A stretch of DNA of 64,000 nt, taken from Lophium mytilinum. Lineage: Eukaryota > Ascomycota > Dothideomycetes > Mytilinidiales > Mytilinidiaceae. Of the stretch, positions 10,890-22,230 are shown one piece after another. The position numbers and the translations under genes were made by a program. The notes under the pieces were generated by a model. The model had not been told where the DNA came from, searched no databases, and saw only the letters and a list, made by a program, of their open reading frames with translations. The DNA lies in contig MU004196.1 in NCBI GenBank assembly GCA_010093605.1, positions 26,255 to 90,254 of the forward strand. The letters run 5' to 3'. Numbering within the stretch: the first letter of the stretch is position 1; each line of letters opens with the position of its first letter.

Positions 10890-13443
10890 TCATGTCAATA
10901 GATCCAGGTTCCAGGTCCCTGGCCAAGGCGAGGTGCCATTGAAGCCGAAATTATGCTCCAGTTGCATGCCCGATTCCAAGTTCATGTCAAAGCCAGCATC
11001 GCCTCCAGCATCTGTCGGACCATTGCCGATGCTAATGTTTGCCCAATCAGGGCAGTCTATCCAGCTACTCCCAGGCGTAACGTCCGAGATGCTTTGAGGA
11101 AGCTTTAAGATTGATTCCGTAGTGGCAGTAGTCAAAGACGGAATGTCTGATTGCGGAGAGACGGAAGTGATGCCCTGGCTTCGAGAAGTGCCGGGCCTGT
11201 GGTCGAGGCCTACTCATATTGTCAGTATTATCGCGAACCATGGTATCTAGTGGTGTGGGCACATACCTTTCTCCCTTCTCGCTTTCTTGATAGCCTTCCT
11301 CGCCAGCCGCGAGAGCTCCGCAGTCTTCGTAAATGCCATTCCCCCGGAGGTACAGAATTCTAGCTTTCCGAAGAATCCAGTCACGACTTCCATGAGTGCG
11401 ATGTCGGTGTTGGCGGTCGGAGCTAACGGGTCAGTAACCACATTTGTGAAGAGTGTGATTATGCCGCTGAGAGGATAGTAAATGAGAAGCCTGCGCAAGA
11501 TAGATTAGTGTATTGCTTCTGATATTGAAGATAGCTTGTGGCCTACCAGCCAGGATTGTACGCGTGGAATTCAAGGTTACTGGTCAGGAGGCAGATCGAC
11601 CTCGAAGCTTCCAAGCACTTCCTCGCCTTCTCAACCATTTTTGGGGTCGCACTATCGTCTGGCGAGCGTTGAGATTTCGAGTGCCAGAAGGTCTGCGCAG
11701 GAAACCGCCGATGAATGGCACAGATCGCATAGTGGTAGAAATACTCTAACGCTAGGGACTGCAAGTGTGGTACAGTGCCATTCGAACTCAGCTGTTCTTT
11801 CTTCGTATTCCCCAAGCGAGCAGATTCTGGAATATCATCATGCCACCTCTGCAGCTTCGCTTCCAGCTCCTCTGCCGTGTCTAAAAGGTCGGAAAGCGGC
11901 ATCACGAGCGCCTTTGCGGAGTACATCAGACTCGTGATTTGCGAGCATATACGAGCATAGCGTACGGCGAAGAGGTAGAAGCTGAACGCCGTACTCGAAA
12001 TCCCTGACGTACGCGGAAGCGGACAGCTGACCTCGCCATCATCAATGGCAGATGGCCGCCCCATGCGAAGTGCAATCGTCTTGTCCATCCAGTACAGCAC
12101 CCAGAAAACTCGACTTCTTCCCTCGCTCTCCGCGGGTGTGATGTCCCACTGCGGAGAAGCCTTTTTGTGAATACCCATTCCCTGGGATAGCCGAACAGCC
12201 ATGGAGCAAAATTTGTATTCGCATTGAGGGGTCGTTGTGTGCTGAGCGTACAGCGTCATTGCTGCGAAGGCTTGGATGGTAGTCAGGGTGGTCCGGCGAC
12301 TGATCAACTCTCCTTGGACCATGAGCGCATTGTGGAAGTATCTCTGCGCTTCTGATTCTGACTCTGCAAAAGGGGCTGGTCGGTGACTGGGGCTTTGCTT
12401 GGAGCCGACGACGCGGCAGCCTAAAGCAAGAACCGTAGTGTAGAGGGCGTACCAAGGGACACTGTCTGGGAAAGGACGATTCGACTGTGCGTAAGCCTGG
12501 AATTGGTGCATGAAGTCCTCGCGGTCTACTAGCGGGAACCAGCTCTGGTCAGCGTCAAAGTAGGCTTTGACATATTCCCTAGCAATCGTAGGGCTTGGAA
12601 GAGGGTTGAGTTGGGCTTTCATCGCGATGAGGATCCTCATGCCTTCGTCTTCTGCCGTTGGCATCGCAAAATGCGATGTTATCTCTTCGGCGAATTCGCG
12701 AAGTGTGGCCACACTTTCTTCGTCCTCAGTCTTTTCTAGAATCCAGCGCAGACCATTGTTTGAGAGAAGAGATATACCGGAGGAGGGGCCGGTGAACTCG
12801 AAGCCTGAAGTCTCGTGGCGGACAAGGATTGAGTTGTCTTCGTTGGCTTCGTCTATGTCGGGGTTCCAGAGAATGGTATCTATGAGGCTTGTTCGAATGT
12901 CCTGGATAACGTGCGTTGTGGTGTGTAAGACAGTCCTTGGAAGATCATTTGCGAGATCGGAGCTGGGGAGATCCGGCATCTGCGTGGTTCTGACATCTTG
13001 AGAGAGGGTTGACTCGGTGGAGGAATATGAGGACTCAGATCCAGAGAGACGCCTGAACTCTAGGAAGGCCGTAGAATTCTCATCGTTCGGCCTTTGGAGA
13101 GTTGGCTGGCTCCCAGAAGCTGGAAGATGGCCATGTGGTTCGGTGATACGTGTCCAACCAAAGCGCATTCGTTTGCGTGGACTATCGGCCGTACCCGCAC
13201 GTTGTCTCTTCCCTGGTGCAGTTGTACACGGTAGGTTATGATTCTGGATGGTGTTCAATTGGCTGGTCAAATGAAAGATAAGCCATTACTAACCCTACAG
13301 TAGTCGCATGTAGTAGTATTCGTTACATTGCCTACACAAGCATTAGTCCACGGTAGCTCATTGACAGTGTCTCATCGAGGGCTCAGACTTTGGGTGTCGA
13401 AGGCGCATTTAACCTTTTTGGCGCGGCAGTTGTCACAAGCCAT
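10890..13443 (-). CDS. Zn2Cys6 transcription factor with fungal_trans domain
   Basis: Five exons: 13389-13443, 13294-13331, 11547-13243, 11267-11490, 10890-11209; introns 57, 50, 56 and 57 nt; 777 residues. The binuclear cluster is split over the first three exons: MACDNCRAKKVKC (C3, C6, C13), then CDYC (C27, C30) and NHNLPC (C37), followed by basic GKRQR. The gap of 13 between C13 and C27 is slightly longer than usual, and the first donor (GTCTGAG) is weak, so exon 2 boundaries could shift. The middle homology region is clear: AYFDADQSWFPLVDREDF, then WYALYTTVLALGCR, MTLYAQHTTTP and RVFWVLYWMDKTIALRMGRP. It is divergent from the P450 gene and is the obvious candidate regulator of the surrounding metabolic cluster. 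Confidence 0.92.
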
Positions 13444-14413
13444 CTAATATAGATAGATGAGGTCGCACGGAGGAGGTTGAGGGTTGAGAGCGGGTACGCG
13501 GGAATCATGCAGTAGTCAGAGGTCAAGGCCCTTTCCCCGCTTTTTCCCCACGGGGTATTTTCATGTTCAGAGCTATTCTAGCGGCCTTGTCATGACCTCG
13601 GTTATTATCTACTTTTCAACGAGGGGGGAGGCTCCATTCGTCGTTATATCCAACGCCTAAACGGCTTTCGCGATCTTATTCTTTCATCGTCGCATTTTCT
13701 GCTGAACAATTCAATTGAATATTAGGGCTGGCCGGGGTCTATATGTTCGACAGAGCCATGACGCAACATGGATACAAAACCTGCTAGACCCGCAAGATAT
13801 TTTCCACTTTTTCTCTGTCATGTATCGATGGTCCGTGTCGGCTCGGATTCTTCAAAAAGCTAGCTTCGTTTTCGTTGTATCGGACGGACGAAATCCTACC
13901 ATAATGAGTTAGCGCCTGTACCGGAACTCCGAATATGGACGTCATCAGTTGGTCCATGCTGCTATGTCATCTACAACGGTATCGGTCGACTGCATTGAAA
14001 ATCAAATGGTATCTCGTTACAGAAGAGACAGATTCTGTTCACCTGAAAAGGTCCGCGGAGTGATCTAGTCAAGCCTATTGCGGCGCTCCGGATGGATAAA
14101 CCCTGCCCAAGCGTCCATTTGGAGACCTTCCCCGGATTTGAACTTCAAGATACGAAATACTAATCCGGGGAGTTACTGCAGTAGACGCTGTGTCCGAGTT
14201 TTCATACTGCATCTCTCCGAATATGGAGAAGCAATACAACGATGCAGTGCCAGTGGAGAGACCAGCTGATCGTTTCCTCTATAACTTCCCCGAACCTCAA
14301 GGCTTCTATATATCTTCTCCCACATGAAACTTCAAGTATACATGTGGGATTGAATCTTATATTGGTCGGATCAAGTTTGCCACTCATATTTGGTATTCCA
14401 ATCTCTGCTCATC
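13444..14413. promoter_or_regulatory. Divergent promoter, regulator / P450
   Basis: A 970 bp region between divergent starts. A TATA-like CTATATATC lies near 14307, about 107 bp before the P450 ATG. Two similar stretches, TCCCCGGATTTGAACTTCAAG near 14130 and TTCCCCGAACCTCAAGGC near 14287, could be related sites. Zn2Cys6 proteins often bind CGG/CCG words, several of which occur here, but none forms a clear spaced pair. Confidence 0.5.
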
Positions 14414-16691
14414 ATGTCTCTCGACCTTGTCAATAAACTAGAAACAATACTTCCTTCTAGTGTGGTCGCGGGAGCGGCTCTGGTACTTGAACGAGCTACC
14501 GAGCATGTGGTCCTGCAAGGACTTTTCCTGGGCCTGGTACAGTCCACTTCCACAACCTGGCTTTGCAGCTTTGATGACTAACATAATATGATAGTTCTCC
14601 CACACCATCTTCAGGAACGCCGAACCTTCTGCTCTTGGCTTTATCTTCTGGATTCTAACGCTCATGGCTGCGGAATTCACACTGTTCAACCGAGACGATC
14701 TCGACGATTTCAAATGGTCCAACTTCGCAGTTCTTCCAGTTTTTCTTGTATTGAGCGTGTACTTTGCCACTTTGGGGTAAGCAATCTACAGTGACAGGCT
14801 ACAAGTCTGGGCACACGGACTCGGCTCCAACTTGTCCACCCAACACCACTGTTGGAGGTAGCCTGACTGCTGAGCAGGCGATTGGTCAAGAGGCAGTGTA
14901 ATCTACACTGCTTGAAGCTTGACATCGCCCTCGAGTTTTGGTAACCCTGTGGGGGTATCCCATGCAGTGGCGTACCAGTGTGCCCAGACTTGTGCCTGTC
15001 ACTATATGCATGGTTTGAACAGCATATGCTTACCGCTACAGATTATCGATAGCGTTTTACAGGCTCTTCCTAAATCCTCTCCGTCACTTTCCAGGCGACA
15101 CGTTCCCAGCACTCACCAAATGGCAATCCTTCTGGGTGGCCAAATACGGCCAAACCCACCACTTCCTCTTTTCCCAGCACCAAAAGTACGGCGACTACGT
15201 GCGAGTTGGCCCTAACGAGCTATCCGTAGCCAATTATGAAGATCTCCCTATCATACACGGGAATAAATCGAAATTTACGAAGGGGCCGTGGTACTGGAAG
15301 AACCTCAACGAGCCAGAGCCAGGACTATTCTCCGTTCAAGACTGGGATGAACATAAAGCGCGCCGCAAAGCATGGGATACTGCTTTCGGTGTAAAGTCGT
15401 TAAAGGCGTACGAGCCGCGAATTGCGACGGCGCTAGATCACTTGTGTGCAAGGTTGGATCAATTTTCAAAAACGGGCGAGTACTTTGATATGGCCCTATG
15501 GGCTGAGCTCCTCGCCTTCGATGTCATGGGAGACCTGGGATTCGTTCGTGAGCTCCTTTTCTACTCATATATCTGTGTTCTAACCATTTCGTGCATAGGG
15601 CGATTCATTCCATATGCTCGAATCGGGGGAGCTCCACCACTACGTCGAATTCGTCCATACAGGACTCAAATTCATGTGCACCCTCGCACCTGTATCATGG
15701 ACCATGCCTCTCCTCAGTCTCGTGCCTGTCGACAAGAAGACCAGAGAAGTCACAGCTAAGTTCTTTTCCTACGGTGCGGATAGGTTCAAGTCCAGGTTGG
15801 CAAAAGGGCCGGTCAAGAACGACGTTTTCGGATTCTTGCTCGCAGCGCGGGAAGAAGGTGTCGGTGAACTCACGGATGCCAAACTCGAGTCTGATGCTCG
15901 CAACGTACTTCTCGGAGGTGGTGATACTACCGCAGTTCTGATGACGTTAGCTTCCCCCCTTTTTCTCCCCCCCCCGGCTCCTTTTTCTCCCCACCCCCCG
16001 TCAACCCACCCCTATCCCCGTGACTGAACCATATTGACGCATGGTACAGCTCCTTACTTTTCTATCTCACCCGCCACCCCGCTGCCAAAGCGAAGCTTCA
16101 AGCAGAAGTCAACACCCTCTTCAAAGACGAGCCATTTGATGCCGCCAAACTCGGAGGACCACCCTACCTCAACGCTTGCATCAACGAAGCTCTCCGGATG
16201 ATACCACCCGGCCCTAACGGCATGCAGCGCGTCGTCAACACACCAGGCGGCATTATCTTAGACGGCAAACACGTACCCGCCGGCACGAAGATCAGCGTCC
16301 ATGGCTGGAGTGTCATGCACGATCCGCGAAACTTCGCCAGACCGGATGAGTTCATTCCGGAGCGGTGGATCGAAGGATCTGGATTTAAGGGGGCGCATAA
16401 CGCCGCTGCATTCATTCCGTTCTCACAGGGGACGTATCAGTGTGTTGGGAGGCGGCTGGCGTTGCAAGAGTCGAGGATGTTTGTGGTTAGGTGAGTTAGA
16501 CCCACGTTTATATCTTCAGGCTGGTAAGATGAAATGCTAATGCCGAAATCTCCTTTAGGATATTCCAGAATTACGATTTCCAAATTGATCCGAAGCTTGA
16601 TCCAAAGGCTTGGGTGGCTGCGACGGAGAGTTATTTGACCATCACAAAGTCGCCGCTGCCACTTACTGTTACCAAACTGAAGAAGACATGA
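14414..16691 (+). CDS. Cytochrome P450 monooxygenase
   Basis: Six exons: 14414-14536, 14595-14776, 15042-15543, 15599-15945, 16050-16490, 16559-16691; 575 residues, frame kept throughout. The N-terminus carries several hydrophobic segments, ending in a proline-rich LFLNPLRHFPGD, as in ER-anchored fungal P450s. The I-helix is LGGGDTTAVLM, the K-helix ExxR is E431-R434 (INEALRM), the PERF-like region is FIPERWIEG, and the haem loop is FSQGTYQCVGRRLA with cysteine 516. Intron 2 is 265 nt, several times the usual size, because it contains a small inverted-repeat element (see separate entry). Intron 3 has an unusual GTTCGT donor; intron 4 contains long C/T runs. Probably oxidises the same substrate class as the neighbouring flavoprotein. 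Confidence 0.92.
14789..15004. mobile_element. MITE-like element inside a P450 intron
   Basis: Terminal inverted repeats of ~26-28 bp: the left end reads CAGTGACAGGCTACAAGTCT and continues GGGCACAC (14789-14816); the right end, read on the minus strand, is TAGTGACAGGCACAAGTCTG and continues GGCACAC (14979-15004). They differ by the terminal base and a one- or two-base indel. A TA dinucleotide flanks each side (14787-14788 and 15005-15006), the target duplication of Tc1/mariner-type elements. The 216 bp has no coding capacity. Removing the element plus one TA leaves an intron of 47 nt, exactly the size normal for this genome, with GTAAGC donor and CTACAG acceptor intact. Confidence 0.82.
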
Positions 16692-17687
16692 AGATTAATA
16701 TGGGAGACAGACTTGGGTAGAGGCAATTGAGATGTGTGGAGAGTAGATTAAATTGACTTTCATACTACCAATCGAGCTCCGTCACGTGGTTGTCAACCGA
16801 AGAGGGTCCACAGCAAGAGACACACGCAGGGCATGAAAAAAGTGACACTCTATATAGAATGCTGTACACCTGTCTGCCGCTGCTTGTGGTGCTTCAATGT
16901 ATCATTCAAAACTAGGAATCTTTAGCTTTAGGCTATAAGGAAAATGGACAAGGCACTCCAAGCGGTGACACACCGGAGCACCTGCTGTACCTACTATGTA
17001 GAACAGCGTAAGGGAGCGTGGTAGATAAGTGGCGGTAGATATTGGCAGTAGATATTGGCAGTCTACAAGTCCGTAAGGTATGCCTAATACTCCTATGCTT
17101 GTTTAATACCGTTAGAAGTCCTCTAGAATGCTAATGCTACTTATGAAGTACCAGCTTTGGCAAGCCTGATAGCTCTCCAGGCCACCTCAGACGGTGTTGA
17201 ATTGCTTGAGTGTGCCACTTCTTTTTTTGCCTAGCGTGGCGAACTCTCACTTTTTGTGACGGCGAGCCTGGCTGCTCGCCGCTCCTTGGGCACTTGATCC
17301 CATATGTACAGCTACCATAAGTAAAGGATTATGAGCTGGTCAAAAGGTACTCTGATCTTTTATGCATTCACCCTGCCATCACATTCAAAGTATACAAAAC
17401 CTATTCGCGGTGGATCGAAGTACTCAGGCTCCAGTCTTGCTCGCCCCATACCACTGTGAGGAGGGCCCTGGTAGGAAGGTTCTTAGTTGGTCAAGAGGGA
17501 GCTCAATATCCAATTCATCAAACTTTTAATCATATTCAGAGCCCGTAAAACGAGTCAGAAATGCATCCATTTTCCCATGCTTCTCTTGAGGATTTACTAT
17601 TGATGAACCGAGATGCTGAAGCTCTTCTTTTGTTCCACGGATACCAGTGTAAGGAGGGCCAGAGTTGGAACGTAGCTACCTTACGTA
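16692..17687. other. Intergenic between convergent P450 and MBL genes
   Basis: About 1 kb. A 13-base unit GTAGATATTGGCA occurs twice in tandem near 17034-17060. A possible decayed coding stretch lies at its right end and is listed separately. Nothing else recognised. Confidence 0.5.
17420..17670 (-). pseudogene. Possible decayed coding remnant
   Basis: On the minus strand the 17470-17670 interval reads as protein-like sequence: SGPPYTGIRGTKEELQHLGS and onward to MDAFLTRFTGSEYD, a stop, then FDELDIELPLDQLRTFLPGP and SSQWYGASKTGA before another stop. The two halves share a GP-x-x-TG/QWYG pattern, and the DNA shows it as two copies of ATACCA-TGT-AGGAGGGCC (17449 and 17641). There is no start codon or intact frame. 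I do not recognise the family. It may be a broken host gene or chance. Confidence 0.3.
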
Positions 17688-18830
17688 TCACCTCTTACCT
17701 CTTAAACTTCTCGGCATCTCAACTCCCATCGCTCTAACAAAAATCCTACAACTCTCCTCAAACCTCCCCTTCACACCCCCTGTTCCACGCTTCACCTCTT
17801 CCTCCCCCGTCCGCACATCCATCTCCATAAACGCGCCGTACGTCGTATCCCACTCCAGGCCCCTCACCGCCTCCCAAATCCCAGCAACCGCTTCCGCATC
17901 CAGCGGGATCCGGTTTGGGATGCTCCAGAAGAACGTGTACGAAATCACGCCCCGTTTCCCCGGCTCCGGGTTCGAGGCGCTCGGGACGGTGACGACGGTG
18001 TCGGCGATGAAGAGTGAGGAGTAAGCGGCCCAGTGCAGGCATAAGCTGCCGGGGAAGTGCCCGCCGCAGAGAACGGCTGTGACCCCCGGAAGGATAGGGG
18101 TCAGGTGGGCAGTAATGGGGCGGAGAATTAAGCCCAAAGTGGAGGTGCGCTCGAGCCAGGGGAAGTCGGCCGCGCCGGTGTAGACGGGGCAGCGGAAGGT
18201 GAGGGCCCAGTCGACGTAAGTGGTGTAGTAGTGTGGATGGGAAATTACAATTGCGGCGATGCCGCCTAAGGAGTTGATCTGGGATTCAGGTCAGGACATG
18301 CTCTCTTCTGAGGTTTGAGGTGGTTGCGTACTTTATCAACCGTCTCTTGATTGAGGAGGGTGATCAGGTCCCAGAGAACGTTGCCTTGGGAAGTCTGGAG
18401 GAGCATGGCGCGTTCTCCAATCGCGAACTGTGATGTTAGTAAGCTGGTGCGTCTTTTCTCGGACGTGGTGGATGAAAGAGGCATACCTGGGGCTCTGTGA
18501 AAATCTTCCATAGTTTCGGATTGACTTCATCTTGAACAAAGGTGTTTTGGTGGCCTTCTTCCCGGATCTTGGAGAGGGTGGTGAAGGTTTGGCCGGTTGG
18601 GGGAACGAACTGTCGTGGATCCTGCAGTGGATGAGTTTCTCATATTCAGACCAATAGGTCGTTCCATTCAGGTCGGACTTTTGCAGAAATGCAGGGAGTC
18701 AAAGGGAGTGACTAACATCGCAGACCCGGCATTCCCTTTTATTTGACGAGGCCGTGACTTCGAACTGGGTGCCGCAAGCAGTGCAAATGAGGAGGCCATC
18801 AGAGGTCTTTAAAGTACCTTTGCACGCCAT
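17688..18830 (-). CDS. Zinc-ribbon plus metallo-beta-lactamase-fold protein
   Basis: Four exons: 18717-18830, 18487-18621, 18332-18427, 17688-18278; introns 95, 59 and 53 nt; 311 residues. The first exon encodes a small zinc-ribbon-like module with C16-x2-C19 and C34-x2-C37. After it comes a metallo-beta-lactamase-like body: IAAIVISHPHYYTTYVDW (H129, H131), LCGGHFPGSLCLHW and LFIADTV. The canonical HxHxDH is altered, as in other fungal members with SHPHxYTT, and the last histidine region reads FWSIPNRIPL. Whether it binds two zincs is therefore unclear. Related fungal lactamase-fold proteins hydrolyse lactones and lactams in detoxification clusters. Its place between P450 and esterase fits such a role; this is inference. 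Confidence 0.82.
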
Positions 18831-19484
18831 CTCTAGGGAAAGGGAAATATGTATGAATTTAGAAAAGTGTCCCTTTATACAGCAGCAGACATACGTTTAT
18901 ATTCTTCTTGTTTGCCACTCCCAAAGACGACAGTTTTCAAGTCGACACGTCGATAGGCCAGTCGATTACAGATACCGATTACAAAAGGGCGGAATTGGGA
19001 TGATGAATGCGAAATTTACGCTTGTCGAGGTCGAACGACATACCTAGGTGCAGGCATACTTCGGAGTATGAAGAACACCAATGATATGATGGACTAGGGA
19101 GCTTTCTCGGCTAGACCTGACGTATCCAGTATGACTGCAAGCTAATGAAAGCTACTGGCACTAAAACGGACGTCGCTCCGATAGTGGCGAGGAGTAGAAC
19201 GCGGGGGAAGCATCTGCAGCACTCACCATACCAGCGACTACACATAGGTCGACCAACTTTTATGCTACAAGATAGAGAAGTGTGTTTTAATGCACGGTAC
19301 GTTAAGTGCTCTATAGCAGTGTTACTTGCGTAGCGTGATATCTATCTACCCCAATTTCTTACTCAAATCGTTTATCGCCGCCAAAATAAATACTCCTAGG
19401 AAGTACTCTCAACTCGAGTCTTCAGCCTGCTACAAAACAGAGTCCATGTTGAAATAGACCTGTCCTACCACCATCTCCTCGACC
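18831..19484. other. Intergenic, nothing recognised
   Basis: About 650 bp upstream of the MBL-fold gene and downstream of the esterase. It contains the MBL promoter. No gene, repeat or RNA seen. Confidence 0.45.
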
Positions 19485-21462
19485 TTACCAAGTGTTACCT
19501 GTAGTCGAGTTACCATAGATAGGGTACCAAACCGAACACCTTGCATCCAAGGCAGTGGACTGAATCACAGTAAGATTCGCAAACGTGTTCCCCGAGTTCC
19601 CCAGCACACCAATATACGCGCTCCCGCTCGCCGTTCCAACCTTGGGCCACGCCGGATCCGGCCCACCCGTAGGATTCTTCGCAAACGTAGCCCAAGCCGT
19701 TTGCAAGTAGCTGCTAAGTGCGATCTCCTGAGCAGTGGCGCCGGACGACGGATAGGTCCCAAAGACGAGCGGAATCTCGGTCGTGTGGTAGACGCCGCGG
19801 TTTGTGAAGCCGGGAACGTTGCCGTAGTTGGCGGGATAGGAGGCGTTGAAGTAGTAGCGCCAAACTGGGATACTAGCTTTGGCGTCGTCTACGGTTACGA
19901 CGGCCGCGGGCTGTGAAGAATGTCAATCGTCGTTCTTAAGGATCAGGACGCCGACGTGGGGAATTTATGAACGCAAACTTACACACTGATATATCGCCTC
20001 TGTCCAGGCCTGTGCAGTCGCGGTATCATCATCTGGAAACACTCCTGGAACTGCGTAGGCGGCATCGATAGTGTTGAGGTTTGCACCAGGGGCGTATTGA
20101 AAATTACTGGTCACCCATTGTTTCAGCCCACCCGAGACGGCATATGGTAGTGAAAACAGCCGCCCCTCCTGCGCGTTGGTGCCTTGTAGAACTGGTACCT
20201 TGGCAATAGACCCTGCCAGGCGTGCAGCTTCGGGTTTTGCGAGCTCTGTGACACCGTCTTGTATGGGAGGGAATTGGAAGAAAGGGGTCGCAGAGGTAGT
20301 GGCACTGTAGTCCTTTTCGATGGCGGTTTTGATGTCGGTTGCAGCTTTTGTGCGCATGCATTTAATTATCGGCGAGGACGATTGGCAGTTCATGAGTTTG
20401 ACGAGGGAGTCCCAGTAACCCGTCGAGTTGTTGGCTCCGCCTGGGGTGACGGAAGAAGTGCCACTTTGCATGATGGCAGCGCGGAACGGAGTGTTGCTAC
20501 CCATGGTAGTCACTAGACGGTCGACTGATGTTGCTCCAGAGCTAAAGAGATGGTTTAGACATGCGTTCCATAACGTAGAAGCTTGTTTGCATAGTGGGCA
20601 TACCTTTCACCGAAAATCGTTACTTTGGCCGGGTCGCCTCCAAAGGCCGCAATGTTCTTTTGAACCCCTGGGAGTCAAGGATTAGTAAAACAACCGCAGT
20701 GTTACGTTTACGTGGCAGTGACTCACATTGGAGGGCGAATCGTTGATCCAGGAAGCCAATGTTCCATTCGGTTTGGTCAGTGATATCGCCGGAATGAGGA
20801 AAGCCAAAGACTTGAACACATGTTAATGAGAAGATTTTTCTTCTTATCAGGGATGTTTGTTACCATTGGTACGATAGTTTGGGGCCACGACAATAACATC
20901 TTGATGAGCCGCAAAGCTAGATCCATCATACCACGGATGCGAAGCGGTGCCATACGTCAGTCCTCCGCCATAAATCCAGAACATGACTGCCTTTCCGGTA
21001 GCCCCTGAGCTGGGAACGTAGACATTGAGGTAAAGACAATCTTCGCTTTCTACAGGGGCAGGAGTATTGAATAGCTGCATGACCTGCGTGCGATTTGGGG
21101 TGTAAGGCGAATCTTGTTCAAGATTAGCTGCATACTTTGGAGGTACGCTTAGCCCTAAATGAAGATCTGGACATACCTATGAACTGCTGCATGCAGGAGT
21201 TGCTCCACGCATTAGCTTGTCTTGTAGTATAGGTGGGAACAGCCTGCGGTGGTGCGAAACGCAAAGAGCTGGTTGGAATGGCTGCATAAGGAACGCCTAG
21301 GAACTTGTTCACAGATGCGGTAGCGCTGGGTAGAGTAGTCGTCGTCCCAATGAGGACCCCATCGGAAACCGTTACAGTTGGAAGAGCTCGCCCACAACCA
21401 GGGAAAGCAGCTAAAACACAAGTGAGAAGAAACGACGATTGAACCATCGGATGGACCTTCAT
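19485..21462 (-). CDS. Secreted type-B carboxylesterase
   Basis: Six exons: 21177-21462, 20864-21127, 20727-20810, 20604-20667, 19983-20541, 19485-19910; introns 49-72 nt; 560 residues. Start chosen at 21462 ([14 protein letters not shown]) because it gives a signal peptide ending near residue 25; an upstream in-frame start (21519) would bury it. Family signatures are [37 protein letters not shown] (oxyanion hole) and the nucleophile elbow FGESSGA. The codon of the catalytic serine (S233) is split by intron 4. [15 protein letters not shown] supplies the catalytic histidine. Several N-x-S/T sites fit secretion. In the cluster it could release an acid or phenol from an ester outside the cell before uptake. 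Confidence 0.92.
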
Positions 21463-22230
21463 AATGAACCAATATATGTCAATTGAATGTTTTCCCAGAA
21501 AATGAAAGCAGAAAGTCAAGTTCGAAAGGTGTGCTGATGGTGTTTGTTGAAGTATTCATAGATTCATTAGCACTATATATATTCCCGACTTGTACTTTCA
21601 GAGGGTGATGTAGTAGTCGGAGATATAAACAGATCATCGAATCCTTCTCGTATAGCTACCAGGCGTCGGCCAACCTGGCCTCGATCCTTCGCGTATGAAT
21701 CGAAGCCCAGACCTCGAGCCTCAAAGAGTTCCCCTTCATTAGCCATAGGCATTTACCAAACACGTACCTGAAGTCAGCGAATTTTGAACGGTGGGGGCTA
21801 AACGACCGGGAAAAAGTACACGACCGACATCCAACTCCAGGGGTTTGATATTTCCGACCGGGAAAAATCACATTACGAAGTTTGAGGAATCTTAAAAATA
21901 CACTACCCCCTGGTACTGTTGCAAGTTACTGACGTTGCAAATTTCCTTTCCTAGTACGTGCTGCCTCCATACTATCGACTTCCTATGCTAGGGATTGGAA
22001 GAATGAATGGAGCGGTGACCATTCAATTTTGCCCAAAATGGATATACTATTTTGCAGCCTCTGTCATTGGCCGAATATTTCGTTTCAATGAAACTACTAA
22101 CCAGGATACAGGTTACGAACCCCCTAGTAGCACGCTTGACATATGAGAGAAGACATGACTGCACCCCCATCGCATATTATTAGAAGACCTAAGTCCTAGT
22201 CTAGCCGTTGCTATCTTCTCCATCCTAGAA
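21463..22230. other. Intergenic between esterase and CHAT-NLR
   Basis: About 770 bp. Marks the border between the metabolic cluster and the immunity-like block. A TATA-like ACTATATATATTC lies near 21570, upstream of the esterase. Two copies of CGACCGGGAAAAA lie near 21803 and 21857. No gene seen. Confidence 0.45.
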
